10,777 nucleotides of DNA from Candidatus Methanomethylicia archaeon (GCA_024464205.1 JANHAI010000018.1:1-10777); one strand, 5' to 3'. Counted from the first letter of the stretch, positions 1-6,872 are shown. Notes: generated by a model from the sequence alone, not told the origin. Translations and numbers: made by a program.

Positions 1-477
1 ATACGCGGGGCCCGCAAACAACGGTATGAACCCTATATAATCGACTATCGGCTGTTGGACGTAGTTCTTTATGAGGGGGGAAATTATCCATAGCCCCCAT
101 ATGCCGTATATTACGCTCGGGATTGCGCCCAGCAAATCGATGAAGACCGAGAGTGCGAAACGAGCACGATCGGGAGCATATTCCGTAAAGAATATGGCGA
201 TGCCGAGGCTGATTGGTACAGCGATGGCTGTCGCAAACAAAGCAGATACCAGCGTGCCCATAATCGCTGGCAGGGCGCCGAACACCAAGTTGTTGACGTC
301 CCATACGGACCCAATTAAAGTGTTTATCCCGTTCTCAGAAAGGGCCGGCAATGACCTCTGCACCAATAATATGAAGATGAGTGAAAAGAGTACAACAACG
401 AGTAACGAACAGCCTATAACTAAATACTTGAATAAATTATCCTTAACATCATTAAAAAAAGGGGTTTTTTTGGACAT
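1..477 (-). CDS. pstC: Phosphate ABC transporter permease PstC, N-terminal part (runs off the left edge)
   Basis: This is one of the two membrane permease subunits of the high-affinity PstSCAB phosphate importer. The 159 readable codons start at ATG 477-475 and are open to base 1, so the C-terminal half is missing because of the window edge. The protein opens with MSKKTPFFNDVKDN, then a first membrane helix at about residues 18-40, an external loop, and a second helix at about 65-95 (VFGALPAIMGTLVSALFATA). It continues with the typical PstC stretch FTEYAPDRARFALS followed by LGAIPSVIYGIWGLW at about 115-130. This order of helices and the AIPSVIYGIWG motif are characteristic of PstC. The gene begins 21 bases after the pstS stop, so the two are almost certainly co-transcribed. 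A GTG three codons upstream (486-484) is an alternative start. Codons 3-8 contain an A7-C4-T7 palindrome that may affect expression. Confidence 0.93.
   Translation of the reverse strand, partial: MSKKTPFFNDVKDNLFKYLVIGCSLLVVVLFSLIFILLVQRSLPALSENGINTLIGSVWDVNNLVFGALPAIMGTLVSALFATAIAVPISLGIAIFFTEYAPDRARFALSVFIDLLGAIPSVIYGIWGLWIISPLIKNYVQQPIVDYIGFIPLFAGPAY
454..471 (-). terminator. A7-C4-T7 palindrome at the start of pstC, possible attenuator
   Basis: Read on the transcribed minus strand, the sequence is seven A, four C and seven T, lying in pstC codons 3-8 and starting about 28 bases after the pstS stop. A7 and T7 can pair with a CCCC loop, and a T7 run is itself the kind of signal that terminates archaeal RNA polymerase. 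It could reduce read-through from pstS into pstC, which would fit the excess of binding protein over permease usually needed. That it terminates is inference; the bases also encode ordinary residues. Confidence 0.3.
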
Positions 478-498
478 TTTGTTCACTAGCTTGGGTCA

Positions 499-1578
499 CT
501 AGAGCAATGGCTTTCCATTGTACTGTAGTTGTTTGAGCGCATTCTCGGCTATGGTAACAACCTCGCTTGGCAGTTTTGGATACAGCAAAGATTCGGAGTA
601 GTTCTGACCATCATGAACGACCCACCAGAGGAAGCGGGCAACACCCTGAGCTGTCGCCTGATCCATGTATGACATGTTCTTGTAAACCATTATGTATGTG
701 AAGACAGAGATCGGGTAGACGTCTTTTCCTGGCATGTTAGCCACGGATGCGCGGATGTCGTTAGCAATCACTGGGGCAGCAGCCTTCAGGGCCAAGGATA
801 TGCTTGTCAGAGATGGAGTAATGAAATATCCGTCCTTGTTTTTGACATTTGCGTATGGGATAGAGTTATTGTGGGCATAGAAGAACTCAAGATAACCAAC
901 ACTGTTAGGAGTGTTTTGTATAACTGATGCTACGCCGCTGTTTCCATTTGCGCCTAATCCAGTTGGCCAATTCACAGTCTTACCAGTCCCAAGCTTCCAT
1001 GCACTGCTGGCACGCGTCAGGTAGTCGGTGAACCCAAAGGTGGTTCCGCTTGAGTCTTGGCGGTGGACGGTGACTATGTCAGCATTTGGTAATACCTTGC
1101 CAGGGTTGATGGCGGTTATGGCGGGATCATTCCACTTTGTGATATTCCCTTGGAATATATTGGCTATAATATCTGCAGTCAAGTTTAGACCTGCTGTAAT
1201 GCCAGTTACGTTGTAGGCGATTACAATTCCTCCCCCAGATTCTGGGATTGTGATTACACCCGGCTGCTCTGCCATCTGGCTATCGGTTAATGGAGCGTCA
1301 GAACCTGCAAAAGCGAAAGTCTTCGCAAAAAGACCATTGAGACCTGCGCCGCTGCCTACAGACTGGTAAGTTATCTGAATAGACGGGTGGAGTTTATTAT
1401 ATTCAGAGATCCATTTTGTCATTATAGGGTAGGGAAAGGAGGCGCCTCCAGCGGTTATTGAGGCGGGAAGGTCGCCCTGGGGCATTGTCATGTAATATAT
1501 AGCGCCGATAGCACCAAGAGCTACTATAGCAACTACGATGATGGAAAGTTTCGATATCCCTGCAGTAGATTTCTTCAT
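499..1578 (-). CDS. pstS: Phosphate-binding protein PstS, membrane-anchored
   Basis: This extracytoplasmic receptor binds inorganic phosphate and delivers it to the PstC/PstA permease. From the ATG at 1578 the product has 359 residues. It has a lysine-rich N-terminus and one hydrophobic segment at about residues 10-29, then the mature domain. Motifs typical of PstS are AGGASFPYP (43-51), YQSVGSGAG (71-79), GSDAPL (92-97), HRQDSSGTTF (172-181, phosphate-binding loop) and VGYLEF. There is no cysteine in the whole protein, so it is not a lipoprotein. It must be held by the N-terminal helix, released after cleavage, or processed as a class III (pilin-like) signal after KKSTAG. A GTG at 1590 would add four residues. 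I prefer the ATG because that GTGA itself lies eight bases upstream and can serve as the ribosome-binding site. The gene is divergent from phoU and leads a pst operon with pstC. Confidence 0.95.
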   Translation of the reverse strand: MKKSTAGISKLSIIVVAIVALGAIGAIYYMTMPQGDLPASITAGGASFPYPIMTKWISEYNKLHPSIQITYQSVGSGAGLNGLFAKTFAFAGSDAPLTDSQMAEQPGVITIPESGGGIVIAYNVTGITAGLNLTADIIANIFQGNITKWNDPAITAINPGKVLPNADIVTVHRQDSSGTTFGFTDYLTRASSAWKLGTGKTVNWPTGLGANGNSGVASVIQNTPNSVGYLEFFYAHNNSIPYANVKNKDGYFITPSLTSISLALKAAAPVIANDIRASVANMPGKDVYPISVFTYIMVYKNMSYMDQATAQGVARFLWWVVHDGQNYSESLLYPKLPSEVVTIAENALKQLQYNGKPLL

Positions 1579-1613
1579 AATAATTGTCACTGAGGCGACA
1601 ATAAAAGGATAAG

Positions 1614-1643
1614 AATATATATCATTTGTAAATAATATATATG
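1614..1643 (-). promoter_or_regulatory. Paired TATA-like boxes, probable pstS promoter
   Basis: The stretch AATATATAT occurs at 1614-1622 and again at 1634-1642, exactly 20 bp apart (about two helical turns). On the minus strand these read as TATA-like boxes. The first lies about 25-30 bases before the GTG at 1590, and the second allows a leader of 30-40 bases before the ATG at 1578. The position and composition fit an archaeal TBP site for pstS, but which copy is used cannot be told from sequence alone. Confidence 0.45.
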
Positions 1644-1652
1644 CAATAAAAA

Positions 1653-1680
1653 ACAGTATATACGATAAAGTATATGCTGT
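1653..1680. promoter_or_regulatory. 28-bp imperfect palindrome, candidate operator between pstS and phoU
   Basis: Left arm ACAGTATATAC (1653-1663) and right arm GTATATGCTGT (1670-1680) are reverse complements at 10 of 11 positions, with the 6-bp spacer GATAAA between them. The palindrome ends 19 bp before the phoU ATG. Its arms contain the best TATA-like sequences for rightward transcription, so a bound protein would occlude phoU initiation. A dyad of this size suits a dimeric regulator. The adjacent PhoU carries an AbrB-type domain and is the obvious candidate ligand. Binding is inference. Confidence 0.45.
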
Positions 1681-1699
1681 CCTGAGCGGGGATTGGGGA

Positions 1700-2710
1700 A
1701 TGGGAACGAGAAGGGTACAGAAAGTAGGGAAGAGTACGTTTACGGTTTCATTGCCTCACAGCTGGGTCAAGAAGAACAGCGTTGCAGCAAAGACCGAGCT
1801 AAACATAGATGAGCTCGGGGACGGCAGCTTGAAGATATCGACCTTTGAGAGTCTCAAGACCGAGAGAAAAGAGAGAGAGATAACGATTGATTCAAAAGAC
1901 GCTGATGCAGGCTACATCGTACGCAAGGCTCTTGCAGCATACATCTCGAACTATGATATTATTAAGTTGGACCTTTCGGGCGTCAGTCTTGAGCCGGCTG
2001 CACGCGAAAAGATTCGCAGAATGATAAAATACAAAATGGCGGGTGGCGAGATAGTAGAGGAGTCGGTCAACTACATAACGATCCAGATCCTCCTCAAGCC
2101 TGATGAGTTCCCGCTCAGTAAAATACTGATAAGGATGGCGTCAATTGCAAACGACATGCTCTCAGATGTTGCGAAGGCGGTCATGAAAGGGGATATCAAT
2201 GTCTTGAAGGATGTGTTGGAGCGGGATGATGATGTAGATAAGCTCTTTTTCATGAGCAGCAGATGGCTCACTAACATAATGGAGGGGCAAAGGTCATTAA
2301 AGGACTTTGGGCTCAAATCCCCTTCAAATTGCCTCGAATATAGGCTTGCTTTCAGGCATATCGAGCGCGTCGCAGATCATGTTTACAGGATCGCCGATAA
2401 GTATATAGAGAGCATGGATGAGCTCCAGAAGCAGACGATTAGTGCAATGATCATGGCGCTCGAGGTAAGCGGGAATGTGTTTATAAGGGCTGTGAATTGC
2501 CTCCAAACTGGTAGCCTACAAGAGGCCAATAGGGCAATCCATGAGGCAAGGAAAAACATAATGGTCTGCGAAGACCTTATGAGGCAAATAATCAACGGAA
2601 ACTACTCAGCAAAGACGCTGAGTTCGTCGATAATAATAATCGACAGTATAAAAAGAATCGCGGAGTACAGCATCGGCATTTCCGAACTGGTCTTCAACAT
2701 TCATGTCTGA
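1700..2710 (+). CDS. phoU: PhoU-family phosphate regulator with N-terminal AbrB/SpoVT DNA-binding domain
   Basis: The 336-residue product has two parts. Residues 1-47 (MGTRRVQKVGKSTFTVSLPHSW, then a basic and hydrophobic swapped-hairpin pattern) match the AbrB/SpoVT/MazE type of DNA-binding fold. Residues about 140-336 are two PhoU helical bundles. They show the LERDDDVDKL stretch (172-181) and the metal-binding type motif ERVADH (222-227) in the first repeat, and a degenerate version (DSIKRIAEYSIG, 315-326) in the second. The middle, about 55-130, is probably a further small domain. Bacterial PhoU acts with the Pst transporter and the PhoR kinase. Archaea generally lack PhoR/PhoB, and this fused form is thought to act directly as a transcription regulator. 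The ATG at 1700 has the SD-like GGGGAT six bases upstream. The gene is divergent from pstS and probably controls it, itself, or both. Confidence 0.9.
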   Translation: MGTRRVQKVGKSTFTVSLPHSWVKKNSVAAKTELNIDELGDGSLKISTFESLKTERKEREITIDSKDADAGYIVRKALAAYISNYDIIKLDLSGVSLEPAAREKIRRMIKYKMAGGEIVEESVNYITIQILLKPDEFPLSKILIRMASIANDMLSDVAKAVMKGDINVLKDVLERDDDVDKLFFMSSRWLTNIMEGQRSLKDFGLKSPSNCLEYRLAFRHIERVADHVYRIADKYIESMDELQKQTISAMIMALEVSGNVFIRAVNCLQTGSLQEANRAIHEARKNIMVCEDLMRQIINGNYSAKTLSSSIIIIDSIKRIAEYSIGISELVFNIHV

Positions 2711-2720
2711 CGGCTAGGGT

Positions 2721-3323
2721 TCAGAGTTGCTTGACGACATCTTCGTATCGCTTTTTCCTGATCTTTGGCGTGGCTTTTTCCTTTGGGTATCCAAATGCTA
2801 ATATGGCTGCGATCTTCAAGCCTTCCTCTAGACGGAGCAATTCCCTGAACTCCTTTTCCATGAGGAGAGGGACGCCGAACCAACACCCGCCTATGCCCAA
2901 CGCCCATGCTGCCAGGAGCATATTCTCAATTGCTGCAGCTGCGCTCTGCTGTGCCCATAGCGCCTCAACATCAGGTATGGTATAGGCCCTTTCCCTAAGA
3001 TCGACTAGAACGGCAACATATAACGGGGCCTTGTAAATGTCATCCCCCATCTTCCCAAACCAGTTTTTCACAGCTTCCTCAGTCCAAGGCTTATGGAGCA
3101 TCCTTGTGAAATATGCCTTTTGCGCCTTGATCAGAAGTCCTCTGAGATCTTCTTTTAATTTTGGAGTTTCAATGAGGCGGAACTCCCATTGCTCATTCCC
3201 GCCAGCAGTTGGCGCCCTTATGCCAGCCTCGATGATCGCTCTCTTCTCCTTTTCGCTTATCGCCTTATCCGTAAACTTCCTTACCATCGTCCTCTCATTT
3301 ATAGTACTAAAGATGTCTGCCAA
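2721..3323 (-). CDS. Nitroreductase-family FMN-dependent oxidoreductase
   Basis: The product has 200 residues, a normal length for a single-domain nitroreductase-fold NAD(P)H:FMN oxidoreductase. It shows the N-terminal basic pair region ERTMVRKF (10-17), the flavin-binding loop RAPTAGGNEQWEF (36-48), the long central helix WAQQSAAAAIENMLLAAWALG (123-143) with GIGGCWFG (143-150), and the C-terminal GYPKEKATPKIRKKRYED. These positions are conserved in FMN-binding members. The substrate cannot be assigned; members reduce nitro compounds, quinones, enones or flavins, or act in cofactor metabolism. The start is TTG at 3323, supported by the strong SD GGAGGG seven bases upstream (3336-3331), with no better in-frame ATG. 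It is convergent with phoU (10 bp between stops) and lies 90 bp downstream of the aminotransferase gene. Confidence 0.9.
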   Translation of the reverse strand: MADIFSTINERTMVRKFTDKAISEKEKRAIIEAGIRAPTAGGNEQWEFRLIETPKLKEDLRGLLIKAQKAYFTRMLHKPWTEEAVKNWFGKMGDDIYKAPLYVAVLVDLRERAYTIPDVEALWAQQSAAAAIENMLLAAWALGIGGCWFGVPLLMEKEFRELLRLEEGLKIAAILAFGYPKEKATPKIRKKRYEDVVKQL

Positions 3324-3330
3324 ATGGCAG

Positions 3331-3336
3331 CCCTCC
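3331..3336 (-). promoter_or_regulatory. Strong ribosome-binding site deciding a TTG start
   Basis: GGAGGG on the minus strand lies seven bases before TTG 3323-3321. It supports TTG as the start of the nitroreductase gene. Confidence 0.7.
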
Positions 3337-3387
3337 GAATGTATTACAAGCCAATTTCCCTTTTTTAGGGCTTACGGTCGCGCAGGC

Positions 3388-3393
3388 AAAAAA
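3388..3393 (-). terminator. T6 run after the aminotransferase gene
   Basis: On the minus strand six T residues follow the aminotransferase stop by about 20 bases. T-rich runs are the main archaeal termination signal. No stable hairpin is evident in front of it, so this is a weak call. Just beyond, CCCTAAAAAAGGG (minus strand, 3369-3357) could be the TATA region for the nitroreductase gene. Confidence 0.3.
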
Positions 3394-3413
3394 TGGATCC
3401 TGGTGACCTCAGC

Positions 3414-4568
3414 TCAAGCCCTCATGAAATCCTCAAGGCGATTCATAGCCTTCTCGAGCGCCGGTATCGGCAGAGTGTAGGCGCATCGGATATGACCCTT
3501 TCCTGCCTTACCAAACGTGGATCCTGGGACGACTGCAACGTGTTTGTTTTTGAGAAGTGATTCCGAGAACTCAAGATCGTCCTTCCCAACCACCTCAGGG
3601 AATATGTAGAAGGCACCTGAAGGTTTTGTGACTTCGATCCCGTCTATGGCGTCAAGCCGAGAGGAGATGTAGTCCCTCCTCCTCTGGTATTCAGATCTCA
3701 TCGTTTCTATGTGTGACCTGCTACGTTCGTCGTTGATCGCCTTTGCGGCAGCATACTGTGCAAATGATACTGGGCATGCGGCGAGGTACATCTGGAACTT
3801 TGCCATTTTCGAGATCGTATCTTTATCTGCAACCACGTAGCCAAGCCTCCACCCCGTCATGGCGTAAGCCTTTGAGAAGCTGTTTACCGTGATTGTCTTG
3901 GATTCCATTCCATTGAGAGCCCCAATGCTCTCGTGCCTCAATCCATCGTATATGAGCGTTTCATAGACCTCGTCCGATATCACTTTCAGGTCGTGGTCGA
4001 CTGCAAGGTCAGCGATCTCCTCTAGGTCGCCTTTACCGAGAACAGACCCAGTAGGGTTGTTCGGCGAATTGATTATTATGCACCTTGTCCTTGGCGTTAT
4101 CGCTTTACCAAGATCCTCTGTTCGCGGACGATAGCCAAATTCTGCATAGCATGGCACCTCCACTGGAACCCCGCCAGCCAATTGAACCGACGCGCTGTGG
4201 GTCACGAAGTGTGGCGATGGGATTATCACTTCATCGCCTTGTCTTAGGAAGGTCGAGATGGCGAGGAGGAAGGCCTGGTTTCCGCCCACCGTAACCATTA
4301 TATTTGAGGCAGGGTCAGCGTCGATCCCATTTTCCCTCTTGAGTTTTTGCGAGATGGCTTCCAACAATATGGGGAGGCCAACATTAGGAGTATAATGAGT
4401 GATGCCTGCGTCAAGGGCTTCCTTGGCGTATTCCTTTATGTGTTCTGGCGTATCAAAGTCTGGCTCTCCGATGCCAAGGGAGAGGGCATCAGAGTATCTG
4501 CCAGCCAACTCAAAAAGTCGTCTTATCCCTGAAGTCGGGATGGAATCAAGCATATCTGATAGTGCCAT
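3414..4568 (-). CDS. PLP-dependent aminotransferase, class I/II (archaeal aspartate/aromatic aminotransferase type)
   Basis: The 384-residue product is a full-length fold-type I aminotransferase, cytosolic, moving an amino group between an amino acid and a 2-oxo acid. Landmarks are IPTSGIRRLFELAG (10-23), SLGIGEPDFDTP (30-41, substrate-side glycines), HYTPNVGLP (58-66), SPNNPTG (168-174, PLP contact N171), SDEVYE (198-203, D199 and Y202 contact the cofactor), SFSKAYAMTGWRLGY (230-244, Schiff-base lysine K233) and HIRCAYT (359-365, R361 for the substrate carboxylate). All catalytic residues are present. The sequence resembles archaeal subgroup I-gamma enzymes annotated as aspartate or broad-specificity aminotransferases; the exact substrate is not readable. 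The ATG at 4568 has a clean archaeal SD GGTGA six bases upstream (4579-4575). It is followed by the nitroreductase gene and preceded by purM, all on the same strand. Confidence 0.93.
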   Translation of the reverse strand: MALSDMLDSIPTSGIRRLFELAGRYSDALSLGIGEPDFDTPEHIKEYAKEALDAGITHYTPNVGLPILLEAISQKLKRENGIDADPASNIMVTVGGNQAFLLAISTFLRQGDEVIIPSPHFVTHSASVQLAGGVPVEVPCYAEFGYRPRTEDLGKAITPRTRCIIINSPNNPTGSVLGKGDLEEIADLAVDHDLKVISDEVYETLIYDGLRHESIGALNGMESKTITVNSFSKAYAMTGWRLGYVVADKDTISKMAKFQMYLAACPVSFAQYAAAKAINDERSRSHIETMRSEYQRRRDYISSRLDAIDGIEVTKPSGAFYIFPEVVGKDDLEFSESLLKNKHVAVVPGSTFGKAGKGHIRCAYTLPIPALEKAMNRLEDFMRA

Positions 4569-4605
4569 CGCGTTTCACCGGACATTCGCAATTGATCGCC
4601 ATTCC

Positions 4606-4613
4606 TTAAAAAA
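4606..4613 (-). promoter_or_regulatory. TTTTTTAA box between purM and the aminotransferase gene
   Basis: On the minus strand TTTTTTAA lies about 40 bases before the aminotransferase ATG, so a start 25-27 bases downstream would fall just before the GGTGA site. It suits a TATA-like box for that gene. The same T6, with a T5 run about 25 bases earlier, may also end the purM transcript. The two roles cannot be separated by eye. Confidence 0.35.
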
Positions 4614-4644
4614 TGTACTCTGCCAATAGCGTCCAAGCAAAAAG

Positions 4645-5787
4645 TTATTGGTAGATGAAGACGCCTTTCATCGTCCTGATGATCGCGGCATTCCCAGCAG
4701 CAGATCGCTCGCACCGTCCTATGACCTGCGCCTGAATCCCGAACTTCTCTGACGAGCGGATCACTTCCTCCTCGTCCCCTTTCTTCACCACTACTTCGAG
4801 GCCAATCCCCATATTGAACTCTCTGCACATCTGCCAGGGATCCTCCCTGCTCTCCCTCTGGATTAGGCTGAAGATTGGGTCAGGCTCAGGCAACGAATCT
4901 TTGATGTACTTTATGTTTCTTCCAAGCCGCATGCATTTCGTGAGGCCGCCGCCAGTATTATGAACAATTGCCTTGGGGACTACCCTCTTGAGGATTTCAA
5001 CGGCTACTGGTAGGTAAATCCTCGTTGGTGAGAGCACAGCTTCACCTATGCTCATTCCTAATTCCGGTGGCGATGCGTCTATCGTGAACCTACCAAAATA
5101 GCCTTTGATGGCAGGGCACCCAATCTCAGGATACTTCTTCAGATATTGCTTGCTTAGGAGGCTGTGCCTGACTAGGCTTATTCCGTTGCACATTATGCCG
5201 CTGTTCTCTTTCTCCTCATAATTTGCCCTGCCTCCACTCCTTAGCCCGACGATGATGTCCCCTGGAGCGATCTCCATCCCTGTTATGACCTTCTTGAGCT
5301 GCACCCGAGCAAATACGCTCCCTGATATGTCGAAGGTGTTTACTATGTCAGGCAAGTCAGCGGTCTCTCCTCCAGCGAAGATGAGGGGTAGAGAGAGCTG
5401 CTTGAGTAGCCCTAGGGATTTGACGAACCCCCTGCTTAGGCTTTTCGCGAGCACACTCTTCTTGATCCTGACGGAGTTCAAAGCGATGTAGTCCGAGAAG
5501 ACAACCGGCATAGCCCCAACGCAAATGACGTCGTCGATGTTCATGGCGATGACGTCTTGAGCCAGTGGCTCGAACCAACTTTCGTCGCCAGTCTCCTTGT
5601 AGCATATGTAGGACAGAATCGGCTTGCTCCCGGCTCCATCCTCATGAAGCACCATCCCTTGCGAGGGGTCATGGGGGTCCTGAACTATCGAGCAGAACGA
5701 TCCGGGGAAGAGATCATCGATAATTTCCTTGAGGGGCTCTATCCCCTTCTTCTCGACGTCAACTCCCAAAGAATCATATTTCGACAT
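4645..5787 (-). CDS. purM: Phosphoribosylformylglycinamidine cyclo-ligase (AIR synthase), long Bacteroidetes-like form
   Basis: PurM closes FGAM to AIR with ATP, the fifth step of de novo purine synthesis. From ATG 5787 the product has 380 residues, longer than the roughly 345 of E. coli PurM. It starts as expected (MSKYDSLGVDVEKKGIEPLK). Motifs are LHEDGAGSKP (47-56, ATP/substrate loop), KETGD (64-68), AMNIDDVICVGA (81-92), FAGGETADLPDI (137-148), NYEEKENSGIMCNGISLVRH (189-208), LSPTRIYLP (252-260), HNTGGGLTKCMR (276-287) and FNMGIGLE (324-331). The residues 60-70 insertion and the HADGAG/KETGD style recall Bacteroidetes PurM from memory. A GTG at 5799 would add four residues; I choose the ATG because GTGGAG (5799-5794) forms its ribosome site. 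No other pur gene is in the window. A related AIR-synthase-like enzyme of another pathway is possible but less likely. Confidence 0.85.
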   Translation of the reverse strand: MSKYDSLGVDVEKKGIEPLKEIIDDLFPGSFCSIVQDPHDPSQGMVLHEDGAGSKPILSYICYKETGDESWFEPLAQDVIAMNIDDVICVGAMPVVFSDYIALNSVRIKKSVLAKSLSRGFVKSLGLLKQLSLPLIFAGGETADLPDIVNTFDISGSVFARVQLKKVITGMEIAPGDIIVGLRSGGRANYEEKENSGIMCNGISLVRHSLLSKQYLKKYPEIGCPAIKGYFGRFTIDASPPELGMSIGEAVLSPTRIYLPVAVEILKRVVPKAIVHNTGGGLTKCMRLGRNIKYIKDSLPEPDPIFSLIQRESREDPWQMCREFNMGIGLEVVVKKGDEEEVIRSSEKFGIQAQVIGRCERSAAGNAAIIRTMKGVFIYQ

Positions 5788-5871
5788 CTCGAGCTCCACA
5801 TTGGATTGATGGAGGGTTTGTTCTTGATAAGGGTTATTGCCTAGTGCTTACAATTTTCGAACCAACCAAGC

Positions 5872-5878
5872 TTTTATA
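5872..5878 (+). promoter_or_regulatory. TATA-like box upstream of the small proline-rich protein
   Basis: TTTTATA lies 28-35 bases before ATG 5907. An archaeal start site about 25 bases downstream would fall near 5900-5903, giving a leaderless or near-leaderless message. This favours the ATG at 5907 (or 5913) over the GTG at 5844, which would lie upstream of the promoter. Confidence 0.45.
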
Positions 5879-5906
5879 CTCTGGAATTGAATTCTCCTAT
5901 GAGAAG

Positions 5907-6227
5907 ATGAAGATGAGTGAGGAATTGAGACAGAGCCTTGAGGATGCGATTTACAAGCACATAAAAAAACAGATAGAGAGCGGATGTTTTGAGGCCAGGC
6001 TGAGGATCGAGATAGACCAGCCAATCGAGATCAAAGGCATGAAGGGAAGGATAGTTGGAGAAATAGCATTTTCTCAGCCACAGCCATTGCCGACCCCAGC
6101 TCCGGTCGCTCAGATCGAAGAGGGCAAGAAGGCCTTGCAGGAAGAGCCCCCTCAGAAGCAGGAGGCTGAGATGAGCATGCAGGAAGTTGAGAACCTCCTC
6201 AAATCTTTAAAGACATTAGGAGTTTAA
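5907..6227 (+). CDS. Unrecognised small protein with proline-rich linker and C-terminal helix
   Basis: I do not recognise this family. From ATG 5907 the product has 106 residues (MKMSEELRQSLEDAIYKHIK...). Residues 1-30 look like a helix. Residues 30-55 (FEARLRIEIDQPIEIKGMKGRIVGEIAF) look like two or three beta strands. Residues 56-90 are a disordered linker rich in P, Q and E (QPQPLPTPAPV, EEPPQKQEAE). The end, SMQEVENLLKSLKTLGV, forms an amphipathic helix that could dock on a partner. There are no membrane segments or signal peptide and only one cysteine. The frame is open back to GTG 5844 (127 residues), but the TATA box at 5872 makes that less likely. It is divergent from purM and 77 bp upstream of the FMN reductase gene. 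The layout suggests an adaptor, but no function can be assigned. Confidence 0.7.
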   Translation: MKMSEELRQSLEDAIYKHIKKQIESGCFEARLRIEIDQPIEIKGMKGRIVGEIAFSQPQPLPTPAPVAQIEEGKKALQEEPPQKQEAEMSMQEVENLLKSLKTLGV

Positions 6228-6304
6228 GGGCAGAGCGGGCCAATCCGATGTTTTCGATTCCGATTTGTTGAGAGGCGTCCTTCAAAACGGGGTGGCTGCA
6301 GCTC

Positions 6305-6844
6305 ATGAAAATTACGGTGATATGTGGAAGCCTGCGCAAGAACTCCCTTACAAGAGTGCTCACGGATATAGCATTCGAGTATGCAAGGAGTGGCTGCCAT
6401 CAGGTAAAATATCTCGATCTAGGCAAGGAGAAGCTTCCAGCTTTTGAAGGCTTCGAGGCCGATTACGACGAGCGAGTGCTCGCGCTTGTTAAGGAAGTCG
6501 AGGAGACAGACGTATTCATTATTGGCAGCCCAGTATACAATGGCTGCATGGCATCCGCGATAAAGAACCTCTTCGAGTTCGTTGATTATAAGGTCCTAGA
6601 GGGCAGTGCAGCAGGTTTCATAATCAAGGCAGGGAGCAACATAAGCTTCCTCCAAGTCCACGGTCAGCTGCAAGATTTGATGAACTATTTCAGGGTTGTT
6701 TCGAACCCAAGGTCCGTCCATGCCACTGACGAGGACTTTGAGGGCATGAGCTTGAAGAACCAAAAGATCAAACAGCGTATTGCAGATCTTGTTGACAAGA
6801 CCGTTGGTCTATGGGGGAAGGTCTCGAAGAAGGGAAGGGGCTGA
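6305..6844 (+). CDS. NAD(P)H-dependent FMN reductase, flavodoxin fold
   Basis: The 179-residue product has the flavodoxin-like fold of the NADPH-dependent FMN reductase/azoreductase family, a cytosolic flavoenzyme passing electrons from NAD(P)H to FMN or another acceptor. The phosphate-binding loop is ITVICGSLRKNSLTR (3-17), and the second flavin loop is GSPVYNGCMASAIKNLFEFVD (74-94). The pattern SPVYNG...KNLF is diagnostic. A third region, IIKAGSNISFLQVHGQLQDL (106-125), corresponds to the isoalloxazine-side loop. There is no cysteine cluster, so it is not an iron-sulfur flavoprotein. The ATG at 6305 is preceded by the purine-rich GGGGTGG (6289-6295) nine bases upstream. The true acceptor is unknown. 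The next gene begins 28 bases downstream on the same strand and may be co-transcribed. Confidence 0.88.
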   Translation: MKITVICGSLRKNSLTRVLTDIAFEYARSGCHQVKYLDLGKEKLPAFEGFEADYDERVLALVKEVEETDVFIIGSPVYNGCMASAIKNLFEFVDYKVLEGSAAGFIIKAGSNISFLQVHGQLQDLMNYFRVVSNPRSVHATDEDFEGMSLKNQKIKQRIADLVDKTVGLWGKVSKKGRG

Positions 6845-6872
6845 CACCACCCCTTTATCAGGCGTGTTCGAC

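Noticed and set aside
71..502. Rightward 143-codon open frame
   Set aside because: It is antisense to pstC, whose minus-strand reading gives an unmistakable permease sequence; the rightward frame has no family resemblance.
3037..3480. Rightward 147-codon open frame
   Set aside because: It lies antisense to the nitroreductase gene and the end of the aminotransferase gene and has no recognisable motifs.
6780..6872. Longer N-terminus for the 147-residue protein
   Set aside because: The extra 31 residues overlap the end of the FMN reductase gene and are arginine-rich and low in structure; ATG 6873 is the simpler start.
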